Shown: positions 1-6,925 of the stretch, piece by piece | How positions within the stretch are numbered: the stretch's first letter is position 1 | Layout: each line of letters starts with the position of its first letter | From: Helicobacteraceae bacterium | GTDB taxonomy: Bacteria; Campylobacterota; Campylobacteria; Campylobacterales; SZUA-545 | Assembly (NCBI GenBank): GCA_031273735.1 | Contig: JAISRI010000060.1 | Coordinates: 1 to 9,748 of the forward strand | DNA: 9,748 nt | Reading direction: 5' to 3' | The notes under the pieces: model-generated | What the model was told of the DNA's origin: nothing | The model's database searches: none | Seen by the model: only the letters and a program-made list of their open reading frames with translations | Program-made: the position numbers and the translations under genes

Positions 1-93
1 AGCGCCCGCTTGTAATGCGGATAAATAGCGAAGTGGGAGGTTGTGCGAGAGGACAACGCGGGCAAAATCCGCAAACGCGGCAAGGCAAAAACG

Positions 94-107
94 TTTTTTG
101 CTATGAT
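94..107 (+). promoter_or_regulatory. Probable sigma-70 promoter of the leuS operon
   Basis: A run of six T (94-99) leads into TGCTATGAT, an extended -10 element with TG at 99-100 and the hexamer TATGAT at 102-107. No TTGACA-like -35 sits at the usual distance. T-rich DNA before a strong -10 and a missing -35 is the known style of housekeeping promoters in Campylobacterota. Transcription would start near 113-115 and leave a leader of about 60 bases before the leuS start. Inferred from sequence only. Confidence 0.55.
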
Positions 108-174
108 CGCCAACTTGAATTATTAAGATCTTGCAAGCGCAAAGACGCTACAAAAACGCAAAAGAGGATATTTA

Positions 175-2622
175 GTGGAAGCCTATCAGCCGCGAGACGT
201 TGAAGCGAAATGGCGGAAAATCTGGGAGGAGCAAAACGCCTTCGAGCCTGAAGCTAATAGCGCCAAACCAAAAAAATACGTTCTTAGTATGTTTCCCTAT
301 CCGAGCGGGCGAATCCATATGGGACACGTGCGCAACTACGCCATCAGCGACGCTTTCGCGCGTTATTACCGCTCAAACGGCTTTAACGTTTTGCACCCGA
401 TGGGTTGGGATAGTTTCGGAATGCCCGCCGAAAACGCGGCGATCAAACGCGGTATCCACCCCAAAAAATGGACTTACGACAATATCGATCAGATGCGAGG
501 CGAGTTAAAACGGCTAGGCTTGAGCTTTGCGTGGAGTCGCGAATTTGCCACGAGCGATCCGCTTTACACCAAACACGAACAGACGCTTTTTATCGATCTG
601 TGGAATATGGGGCTAATCGAAAAAAAAGCGGGCTTGTTGAATTGGTGTCCGAAAGATCATACCGTGCTGGCAAACGAACAGGTAATCGAGGGTAAATGTT
701 GGCGTTGCGACTCGCCCGTCGTTTTGAAAGAGATGAATCAATACTACTTCAAAATCTCCAAATATGCCGCCGAACTTCTTGACGATCTAAAAAAACTAGA
801 GGGCAAATGGGCTAATCAGGTTCTCGTTCAACAAGAAAATTGGATAGGGCGTAGCGAGGGGCTAGAGTTTAGTTTCGCGCTAGATAGCGATTCGATCGTA
901 AAATTAGGCAAAGAAATTGAAAATTTCGGCGTTTTCACGACGCGAGCCGATACGATCTACGGCGTAACCTACTGCGCTTTAGCTCCAGAACATCCGATTG
1001 TCCGAAAACTACAGGCGTTAAAAGCGCTAGATAACGCCGCTCTTTCTTGGCTTGAGAAGATCCAAAGAACGCCGCCAAAAGAGCGCGGCGGCGGCGAAAA
1101 AGAGGGGATCGCGCTAGGATTAAACGCCATTCACCCATTGACGGGCGAAAAAATACCGCTTTGGTGCGCCAATTTTGTGTTGAGCGAATACGGCGGCGGC
1201 GCGGTGATGAGCGTCCCCGCGCACGATAGCCGCGATTTTGAGTTCGCTAAAAAATACGGTTTGCCGATCAAGCGCGTTATCGTTTCCATCGATGGCGGCG
1301 CTAAAGCGGACGAAGCCTTTACGCAAGACGGCGTTTTGGAAAAGAGCGGCGATTTTAGCGGCTTGAAAAGCGCGGAAGCGAGAGAGGCGATCGCGGCGTA
1401 TTTTGAAAACGCCAAGATCGGAAAAAGCGTTATCAACTACAAATTAAAAGATTGGGGAATCTCGCGCCAACGCTATTGGGGCGCGCCAATCCCGCTGATT
1501 ATCTGCCCAAAGTGCGGGATTGTTCCCGAAAAAAAGGAAAATCTACCAGTCGCTCTGCCCGACGACGCGCAGATCACGGGCGAGGGAAACCCGCTAGAAA
1601 ATCACCCGACTTTCAAGGAGCGCGTTTGCCCAAAGTGCGGCGCGAAAGCGCGGCGCGAAACCGACACGATGGACACTTTCGTTCAATCTAGTTGGTATTT
1701 TTTGCGCTACGCGACTCCGCGCGAACTATGGGAAAAAGAGCCGTTTGACAAAGAGGCGACGGAACGTTTCTTGCCCGTCGATCTCTATATCGGCGGGATC
1801 GAACACGCCATTTTGCACCTCTTATACGCTAGATTTTTCACAAAGGCTTTGCGCGACGCGGGGCGTTTAAGTTTTGACGAGCCGTTTAGCGCCCTTTTGA
1901 CGCAGGGTATGGTGTTAAAAGACGGCGCGAAGATGAGCAAATCAAAAGGAAACGTCGTTGATCCCGACGATATGATCGAGCGTTTCGGCGCGGATGCAAC
2001 GCGAATGTTTATATTGTTCGCCGCGCCGCCCGCCAAAGAGCTAGAGTGGAACGACAACGCGCTAGAAGGTTGCCGCCGCTTTCTAAATCGCTTATGGAAT
2101 AACGCCGAAAACGCGACGGTTTGCGCTTTGCCGACGATCGCGCAAAACGCGCTAACTAGCGCGGAGAAACTAGCGCGGCGCAAGGTATATGAGGCGGCGG
2201 TAAAATACGAGGAGGTTTTTGAAAAAACCTACGCTTTCAACACGTTGATCGCCGCTTGTATGGAGGCTTTGAACGCCCTGCAAGCTCAAAATAACGAAGA
2301 GGTTTGGAGCGAAGGATATTTTGTTTTATTAACTTTGCTCGAACCGATCGCGCCGCATATCTGCTACGAACTAAGCGAGCGGCTATTTAATCGGACGTTT
2401 TTCTCGCCGATCGCGATTCCCGAAGGCGTGTTTGAACAAGATAGCGTAACCTACGCGATTCAGATTAACGGCAAACTGCGCGGCGAGGTAGCTCTCGATA
2501 TAAGAGCGACTAACGACGAAATTATCGCGGCGGCGAAAAATAAGCTCGGCGAACGTTTAGGCGGGGCGATCGTTAAAGAGATTGTCGTTCCCAAAAAACT
2601 CGTCAATTTTGTAGTCAAATGA
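175..2622 (+). CDS. leuS: Leucyl-tRNA synthetase (class I)
   Basis: Charges tRNA-Leu with leucine in the cytoplasm, using ATP. The 815-residue length is normal for bacterial LeuRS. The ATP-binding HIGH motif appears as HMGH at residues 48-51 and the KMSKS loop is intact at 586-590. A zinc knuckle is visible at Cys158, Cys175 and Cys178, and a second CPKC pair occurs at 444-447 and 485-488. The CP1 editing domain, which hydrolyses mischarged tRNA, carries the T-rich segment TTRADTIYGVTY and the AVMSVPAHD stretch (343-351). The start is GTG at 175, chosen because AGAGG at 163-167 lies seven bases upstream and because the protein then begins with the usual N-terminal helix (YQPRDVEAKW). It is the first gene of the overlapping operon and shares ATGA with lptE. 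Nothing is odd in its catalytic residues. Confidence 0.97.
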   Translation: MEAYQPRDVEAKWRKIWEEQNAFEPEANSAKPKKYVLSMFPYPSGRIHMGHVRNYAISDAFARYYRSNGFNVLHPMGWDSFGMPAENAAIKRGIHPKKWTYDNIDQMRGELKRLGLSFAWSREFATSDPLYTKHEQTLFIDLWNMGLIEKKAGLLNWCPKDHTVLANEQVIEGKCWRCDSPVVLKEMNQYYFKISKYAAELLDDLKKLEGKWANQVLVQQENWIGRSEGLEFSFALDSDSIVKLGKEIENFGVFTTRADTIYGVTYCALAPEHPIVRKLQALKALDNAALSWLEKIQRTPPKERGGGEKEGIALGLNAIHPLTGEKIPLWCANFVLSEYGGGAVMSVPAHDSRDFEFAKKYGLPIKRVIVSIDGGAKADEAFTQDGVLEKSGDFSGLKSAEAREAIAAYFENAKIGKSVINYKLKDWGISRQRYWGAPIPLIICPKCGIVPEKKENLPVALPDDAQITGEGNPLENHPTFKERVCPKCGAKARRETDTMDTFVQSSWYFLRYATPRELWEKEPFDKEATERFLPVDLYIGGIEHAILHLLYARFFTKALRDAGRLSFDEPFSALLTQGMVLKDGAKMSKSKGNVVDPDDMIERFGADATRMFILFAAPPAKELEWNDNALEGCRRFLNRLWNNAENATVCALPTIAQNALTSAEKLARRKVYEAAVKYEEVFEKTYAFNTLIAACMEALNALQAQNNEEVWSEGYFVLLTLLEPIAPHICYELSERLFNRTFFSPIAIPEGVFEQDSVTYAIQINGKLRGEVALDIRATNDEIIAAAKNKLGERLGGAIVKEIVVPKKLVNFVVK

Positions 2623-3110
2623 AAGCGGTTCTTATCGCCATATCTCTGATACTATCGGGTTGCGGCTACAAACCCGCCGCGCATTACATAAAAGAGACGC
2701 TAGGCGATAAGGTTTTCGCCGACGTAGCTATCAACCGCGCCGATCCGCAAAGCGCGCCAATTTTAATAAACGCGCTTAACGAAGCGATCGTTTCGCGTTT
2801 TGGCAAACGGCTCGTTTCAAGAGAGGAGGCGGACACGACGATCGAGGTTGTCGATTACCGTTACAATGTAACCGCGATACAAAAAGACGCGGACGGCTTT
2901 ATAATCCTCTATCGATCGAACGTAACGATGAACGCGATCGTTAATAGCGACAAAATTAAAAACCGTCGCTTTAGCGTAAGCGGCGAACGCGATTTCGCGG
3001 CGGAGCCAAGCTCCGTATTAAGCGACGAAGCTAAAAACGAAGCGGCGAGAGAGGCGGCGTTAAAGGCGCTCGATATGTTGATCGCAAATATTATTATGTT
3101 GAAACGCTGA
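2619..3110 (+). CDS. lptE: LPS-assembly lipoprotein LptE
   Basis: A 163-residue lipoprotein. The N-terminus has a basic Lys2, a short hydrophobic core and the lipobox LSGC, so Cys15 would be lipidated after signal peptidase II cleavage. The mature protein starts CGYKPAAHY, the typical LptE opening. In the family, LptE plugs the LptD beta-barrel in the outer membrane and helps place lipopolysaccharide on the cell surface. The rest of the protein is a small alpha/beta domain ending in an Ala-rich helix. The ATG overlaps the leuS stop in ATGA, which suggests translational coupling. From memory of synteny, lptE directly follows leuS in Campylobacter and Helicobacter, and this supports the assignment because the sequence family is weakly conserved. 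An unrelated small lipoprotein is the alternative. Confidence 0.8.
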   Translation: MKAVLIAISLILSGCGYKPAAHYIKETLGDKVFADVAINRADPQSAPILINALNEAIVSRFGKRLVSREEADTTIEVVDYRYNVTAIQKDADGFIILYRSNVTMNAIVNSDKIKNRRFSVSGERDFAAEPSSVLSDEAKNEAAREAALKALDMLIANIIMLKR

Positions 3111-4327
3111 TGTCGCTATCGGAGGCAATCAAAAACGCTTTGGAGGTTTTCAGACAGACCAAAGAGCCGATCACGCCCGAAAACTACCGCCGCGTTTTCT
3201 GCGCCGAAGCGAAAAAGTTGGGGCTGAATCTCCACGATTGCAACTTTATCGCCCGCGCCATAGAAAACCTTTCGCCGCGTATTAAAAAAGAGGCTGAAGC
3301 GTATCGTATTCGCACGCAAGAGGAACTTATCGTTTTTTTAACCTCGCGACTAAATCAGGCGACGAGCGCTCCGAACGAATTCGCGTCGCTTATCGTATCT
3401 ACGGCGCTGGTTCGCCGTTTATTAGTCGTGATCGAGGCTATGGGCGGCGAGCTTGGCGAAGAGGCAAAATTCTCCTTGGAGCGCGATATGTCGCGCCCGC
3501 TGATTTTAGAAGACGAAAAACGCCGCTGGACGCGCCTGCAATCTAAAAGCGCTCCTAGCCTTTTAACGCGGAGGTTAAACGAGGCAAGCGAGCGTATAAA
3601 AGCGCTGGAAGCGACGATCAAAGAGTTTCATAGCGCTTTGGAGGCTCAAAACGCCGAAAACAGCGAGTTAGCGCGGACGATCGAACGCGGCGAAGCGAGC
3701 GACGACAATTTTCTAAGCGCGTTTAAAAGAGCGTTGTCAAACTTTAACTCGTCGCTTAAAAATAGAACGCAGACCATAGGAGATATGCAAAGCCGTATCG
3801 ACGCTCTCGAAAAGGAGCTTGCCAAATCGAAGCGCGAGGCGTTGCGCGACGAAACGACCAAAGCGCCAAACCGCAGGGCGATCAACGCCGATTTAGAGGA
3901 GCGCGAACGGGAGTTTAACGCAAACAAAACCGACTACGTCGCGGTATTCTTAGAGATAGACGATTTTGAAAACCTGCTAAACGAACTAGGAATCGGTAGC
4001 TTTGAAACGGTACTTGGGATCGCGGCGGACTTTCTTTCAAAATCCTTGCCGCAAAACGCTACTTACGGACACTATATCGCTCATACGTTTTTAATGCTGA
4101 TCGCAAACCAAACAAAAAGCGAGATCGAAACCGCTTTGCAATCGATCGTAACGAAGATGGCTTCAAAACGCTTTATCTACGAAAGCAGAAACTTTAACGT
4201 AACCTTAAGCGTAGGCGCGACTTCGCGATCGCGATGCAAAAGCGAGGGCGACTGCATAAGCGCGGCGGACGCGGCTTTGCGGTTTGTAAAACTTAACGGC
4301 GGCAACGCCTACAAAGCGGCGCTATGA
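3110..4327 (+). CDS. Coiled-coil protein with degenerate GGDEF domain
   Basis: 405 residues, no signal peptide or membrane segment, so probably cytoplasmic. The first ~110 residues are helical and carry ITPENYRRVF, resembling the N-terminal segment of some campylobacterotal diguanylate cyclases. Residues ~155-245 are rich in Glu, Lys, Ala and Leu and look like a coiled coil. From ~247 a GGDEF-like fold begins: TTKAPNRRA (249-257) stands where active enzymes have LTGLPNRRA, and EIDDFENLLNELG (282-294) where they have DIDHFKxxND. At the signature position the sequence is IAHTF (323-327) instead of GGDEF, so c-di-GMP synthesis is not expected. The end (LSVGAT, then AADAALRFVKLNGGNAY) is the usual GGDEF C-terminus. 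It starts one base inside the lptE stop (TGATG). Its role is unknown; a signalling, scaffold or regulatory function is conjecture. Confidence 0.8.
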   Translation: MSLSEAIKNALEVFRQTKEPITPENYRRVFCAEAKKLGLNLHDCNFIARAIENLSPRIKKEAEAYRIRTQEELIVFLTSRLNQATSAPNEFASLIVSTALVRRLLVVIEAMGGELGEEAKFSLERDMSRPLILEDEKRRWTRLQSKSAPSLLTRRLNEASERIKALEATIKEFHSALEAQNAENSELARTIERGEASDDNFLSAFKRALSNFNSSLKNRTQTIGDMQSRIDALEKELAKSKREALRDETTKAPNRRAINADLEEREREFNANKTDYVAVFLEIDDFENLLNELGIGSFETVLGIAADFLSKSLPQNATYGHYIAHTFLMLIANQTKSEIETALQSIVTKMASKRFIYESRNFNVTLSVGATSRSRCKSEGDCISAADAALRFVKLNGGNAYKAAL

Positions 4328-5463
4328 ACGCCTTTAATGAGTTTTTATTAAGCAAGGGCGAAGCCTATTCAAATATAGACGTAGAGCGTTTTCCACGCTT
4401 TTGGAGCGAATGCGCCAATCGCTTTCAAACGCCGCCGATCGTCCAGATTATCGGCACAAACGGCAAAGGCTCTACTGGCAGGATATTAGCCGACTTCTGT
4501 CATACGAAAAAGATCGAGATCGGGCATTACTCATCGCCGCATATTTTAAGGATCAACGAGCGATTCTGGTTAGACGGCGCGGAAGCGAGCGATCGCCTTT
4601 TGCAAGAGGCGCACGAAAAACTTTACGCCAAAATCGGCGCAAAATGGGCGGAAAAGCTAAGCTATTTTGAATACGCCACAATTTTAGCGATCGAGCTTTT
4701 TCGCGATTGCGATCTAGCGATTATGGAAGCGGGGCTTGGCGGCGAGTTTGACGCTACAAGCGTTTTTCCTTGCAAGCTACTGCTAATAACGCCGATCGAT
4801 TACGATCATCAACATATTTTGGGCGATACAATCGAAAAGATCGCGCAAACAAAGCTAAACGCTATGCGATCGACGACGATTTTAGCCAAACAGGAGCATA
4901 ACGCCGTCTATGAGATCGCGCAAAAAATCGCCGCCGAGCGAAAATTAACGCTCTACAAAGCTCGCGATCTAGCGCCGTCGCTGGATCGTTTTGAAACGAA
5001 AGATGGCGCGAGATTTATGGCGATCAACCGCCAATTAGCCTTTGCGGCGGCGGCGTATTTGAAACTAAATCCGAACGCCGTCTTATTCAAAACCAATCCG
5101 CTACTTGGCAGATTGACCAAAATCGCGCCCAACGTTTCTATAGACGCGGGACATAACGCGCACGCGGCTAGGGCTATTCGGGAGGCTTACGGCGCTAAAC
5201 AAGTAACGCTAATCTATAATAGCTTTGCCGATAAAGATTACAAGACGATTTTGCATATCTTAAAGCCGATTGTTAAACGGTGTTTGCTAATTGGAATGGA
5301 TCATTTACGCGCCGCCGATAAAGAGGCTATTATTTCCGCGCTGGACGGCGAAAAAATCGCGCGAGACGAGTTTAACGGCGTAATCGATAAAAACGAGGAG
5401 TATTTGGTGTTTGGCGGTTTTAGCGTCGTAGAAGCTTTTTTGAAAGCGTGGAATGCGCGATAA
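4324..5463 (+). CDS. folC: Bifunctional folylpolyglutamate / dihydrofolate synthase
   Basis: A 379-residue member of the Mur-ligase superfamily that adds glutamate to dihydropteroate and to folates, with ATP, in the cytoplasm. The ATP-binding loop GTNGKGST is at residues 44-51. The folate-site segment YSSPHILRINERF follows, then EAGLGGEFDATS, matching the family's E-GLGGR-DATN. The C-terminal domain has DAGHN (274-278), matching the family's DGAHN. The region around the conserved lysine reads QTKLNAM (Lys177) where many homologues have EKAGII. The protein is somewhat short for FolC but has both domains. The start ATG overlaps the upstream stop as ATGA, and the 3' end overlaps the peptidase gene by 11 bases. 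It may carry out both reactions, as is common in bacteria with one folC. Confidence 0.93.
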   Translation: MNAFNEFLLSKGEAYSNIDVERFPRFWSECANRFQTPPIVQIIGTNGKGSTGRILADFCHTKKIEIGHYSSPHILRINERFWLDGAEASDRLLQEAHEKLYAKIGAKWAEKLSYFEYATILAIELFRDCDLAIMEAGLGGEFDATSVFPCKLLLITPIDYDHQHILGDTIEKIAQTKLNAMRSTTILAKQEHNAVYEIAQKIAAERKLTLYKARDLAPSLDRFETKDGARFMAINRQLAFAAAAYLKLNPNAVLFKTNPLLGRLTKIAPNVSIDAGHNAHAARAIREAYGAKQVTLIYNSFADKDYKTILHILKPIVKRCLLIGMDHLRAADKEAIISALDGEKIARDEFNGVIDKNEEYLVFGGFSVVEAFLKAWNAR

Positions 5464-6421
5464 AACCACAATAACAATCACCACGATCGACGGTTCTAAA
5501 AGTTACACGATCGGCGAGGCGACGAAAAACGCGGCGTTATATGTAGCGATCGGATTGTTGATTTTGGTCTTGTTTGGCGTTTGTAGCATTTACGTTTTGC
5601 TTGGGGAGTTAGAGGCTTTCGATCGGCTAAAAGAGCGACATAAAACGCTTTTAAGCTCTAGCGTCAATCTTGAAGAAGCCATCGAGGAGAAAAACGCTAC
5701 GATCGCGGAGCTTGGCGAAAAGATCGCCGACATCGAGTCGATCGCGGGGCTATCTAGCGCGCAACAGGACAAAAAATCCGAAAAAGAGATGACCCAAAGG
5801 CTTAATTTAGCGCGGGTTGGAGTAGCCGAGCGAATGCTCACGCTTAGGCTAGTGCCAAGCGGAATGCCAATCGAGTTTCGCGGAAATACCAGCGCTTTTG
5901 GCTGGCGCTATCACCCGCTAAGGCGCACGCAAAGGGAGTTTCATACGGGAGTCGATCTGCGCGCTAGGATCGGAACTCCCGTTTACGCCTCTGCGGATGG
6001 GGTGGTAGAGGTAACGCGAAGCGGGCAAACGGTTGGGTACGGCAATTTGATAACGTTATCGCACTCGTTTGGCTTTAAGACCCTATACGGGCATCTTGAT
6101 CGCGTTATGGTGCAACAGGGACATTTTGTGCAAAAAGGACAACTGATCGCATATTCAGGTAATACAGGGTATTCTAACGGACCCCATTTGCACTATGAGG
6201 TTCGTTATTTAAACAAACCGCTAGATCCTACGGCGTTTATGGAGTGGGATTTACAGAGTTACGAAACTATCTTCGACAAGGAGAAAAAAGTTCAATGGGA
6301 TTCGGTGGCAAAGGGAATAGCATGGCAGTGGACACTTCTGGAACAACTATCGTCGCAAAAGGAACCAAAATTACAGGTTCCGTCGAAGTTGAATGCAAAC
6401 TCCATATCGACGGACAAATAG
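5453..6421 (+). CDS. csd1: Membrane-anchored M23/LytM peptidoglycan endopeptidase, Csd1-like
   Basis: 322 residues. A short cytoplasmic N-terminus is followed by one membrane segment (about 27-50), a periplasmic coiled coil (about 52-98) and a C-terminal LytM/M23 domain (about 140-265). All catalytic positions are visible: His164 and Asp168 in HTGVD, His214 in YGHLD, and His245/His247 in PHLHYEV. This is therefore predicted to be an active zinc endopeptidase that trims peptide crosslinks in peptidoglycan. In Helicobacter pylori the M23 genes csd1 and csd2 sit between folC and ccmA and are needed for helical shape; here there is only one, in the csd1 position next to the bactofilin gene. The symbol rests on that position and could equally be csd2 or pgp3. 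The last ~42 codons run out of frame through the start of the next gene. Confidence 0.88.
   Translation: MRDKTTITITTIDGSKSYTIGEATKNAALYVAIGLLILVLFGVCSIYVLLGELEAFDRLKERHKTLLSSSVNLEEAIEEKNATIAELGEKIADIESIAGLSSAQQDKKSEKEMTQRLNLARVGVAERMLTLRLVPSGMPIEFRGNTSAFGWRYHPLRRTQREFHTGVDLRARIGTPVYASADGVVEVTRSGQTVGYGNLITLSHSFGFKTLYGHLDRVMVQQGHFVQKGQLIAYSGNTGYSNGPHLHYEVRYLNKPLDPTAFMEWDLQSYETIFDKEKKVQWDSVAKGIAWQWTLLEQLSSQKEPKLQVPSKLNANSISTDK
6278..6283 (+). promoter_or_regulatory. Ribosome binding site fixing the bactofilin start
   Basis: AAGGAG, a near-perfect Shine-Dalgarno sequence, lies inside the peptidase gene, 11 bases before ATG 6295. It favours this start over the in-frame ATG at 6244, which would add 17 residues unlike the bactofilin family, and over the later ATG at 6322. 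Confidence 0.7.
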
Positions 6422-6708
6422 ACGGGACGGTGCGTTCTTCAAATATAGTTACGATCGGCTCTTCTGGCAGTCTAAAGGGAGAGGTTTTCGCAGAAAAGCT
6501 AGTCGTTAGCGGCGAATTGGACGGCAACGCGGATTGCGCCAACGTCGAGATATTGGCGGGCGGCAGAATGAACGGCGATCTTGTTTCGTCAAATCTGATC
6601 ATCGAATCGCAGGCGATCTTTGAAGGCTATAGCAAGATTCGCGTTGCGGGCGGCGTAGGCGGCGGCAAAATCAAAGGCGAACTGCCCAAACCAAAAGAGC
6701 AGATATAG
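6295..6708 (+). CDS. ccmA: Bactofilin, CcmA cell-shape type
   Basis: A 137-residue cytoskeletal protein, close in length to H. pylori CcmA. After a short glycine-rich tail (MGFGGKG...) comes the bactofilin core starting at TTIVAKGTKITGSV and continuing with repeated beta-helix turns such as HIDGQIDGTV, GSLKGEV and GELDGNA. A Gly/Lys/Pro-rich tail ends the protein. Bactofilins polymerise without nucleotide into filaments lying on the inner face of the cytoplasmic membrane. In H. pylori CcmA works with Csd peptidases to place peptidoglycan trimming and so sets curvature, which fits the preceding M23 gene. The gene begins 127 bases before the end of that gene, in another frame. The phenylalanine near the N-terminus may help membrane contact; this is inference. 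The name is shared with an unrelated haem-export ATPase. Confidence 0.93.
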   Translation: MGFGGKGNSMAVDTSGTTIVAKGTKITGSVEVECKLHIDGQIDGTVRSSNIVTIGSSGSLKGEVFAEKLVVSGELDGNADCANVEILAGGRMNGDLVSSNLIIESQAIFEGYSKIRVAGGVGGGKIKGELPKPKEQI

Positions 6709-6785
6709 GCTTGCGGATAATGCGTTAAGGTTTATAAGAACCAATTTTATATGGTTTCGATAACCGCCGATTCGCTTATTTAGTA

Positions 6786-6836
6786 AAACCTACAAGCGCA
6801 ATCGTTCCTGCGGGAATGGCTGTATATGTAGGCTTT
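6786..6836. terminator. Long imperfect hairpin between converging operons, possible bidirectional terminator
   Basis: CCTACA (6789-6794) pairs with TGTAGG (6827-6832). Inside it AGC (6795-6797) pairs with GCT (6819-6821), and CGTTCC (6803-6808) with GGAATG (6813-6818) across a TGCG loop. The outer arm continues as AAA (6786-6788) opposite TTT (6834-6836) across one bulged C. On the plus strand a T-rich stretch follows (CTTTGCTTTGTT); on the minus strand TTTT follows directly. It lies 78 bases after the bactofilin stop and 90 bases beyond the pnkp stop, where termination from both sides is expected. The T-tracts are short, so strength is uncertain. Confidence 0.4.
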
Positions 6837-6887
6837 GCTTTGTTAAAGACGGTTTTTTGAATACGTTGATTCTTTTGTTTGTTTAGC

Positions 6888-6909
6888 AAATCGCCGTATG
6901 CGGTTATTT
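6888..6909. terminator. Small hairpin just beyond the pnkp stop, weak terminator candidate
   Basis: AAAT (6888-6891) faces ATTT (6906-6909), and CCG (6894-6896) faces CGG (6901-6903) across a TATG loop, with one wobble pair and one mismatch between the arms. It begins 17 bases past the pnkp stop. The stem is short and no long T-run follows on the minus strand, so it may be chance. Confidence 0.2.
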
Positions 6910-6925
6910 CTTGTAAGTCAATTGT

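Noticed and set aside
4..22. Anticodon-arm-like hairpin (CCGC, loop TTGTAAT with GTA, GCGG) suggesting a tRNA-Tyr end.
   Set aside because: No T-arm (GGTTCGAATCC type) or acceptor stem follows in the next 60 bases, so the tRNA cannot be completed.
104..127. Seven-codon mini-ORF (ATGATCGCC...) with one Leu codon, as a possible leuS leader peptide.
   Set aside because: Its ATG lies within the predicted -10 box, upstream of the expected transcription start, and it has no run of Leu codons or attenuator hairpin.
1..174. Open frames before leuS: a 62-codon plus-strand frame (15-203) and a minus-strand frame from about 150 down to 1.
   Set aside because: The plus frame overlaps the leuS start and its composition is unlike a protein; the minus frame has no ATG, GTG or TTG start. 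Two other plus frames stop at 15 and 28 and might be the end of an upstream gene such as secF, but the piece is too short to tell.
1785..2183. Minus-strand 132-codon frame within leuS, and similar antisense frames within other genes.
   Set aside because: They are shadows of strongly coding plus-strand genes, with Ser/Arg-rich composition and no recognisable motif.
6244..6294. Longer bactofilin start at ATG 6244.
   Set aside because: The extra 17 residues are unlike the family, no good ribosome site precedes this ATG, and AAGGAG points to ATG 6295.
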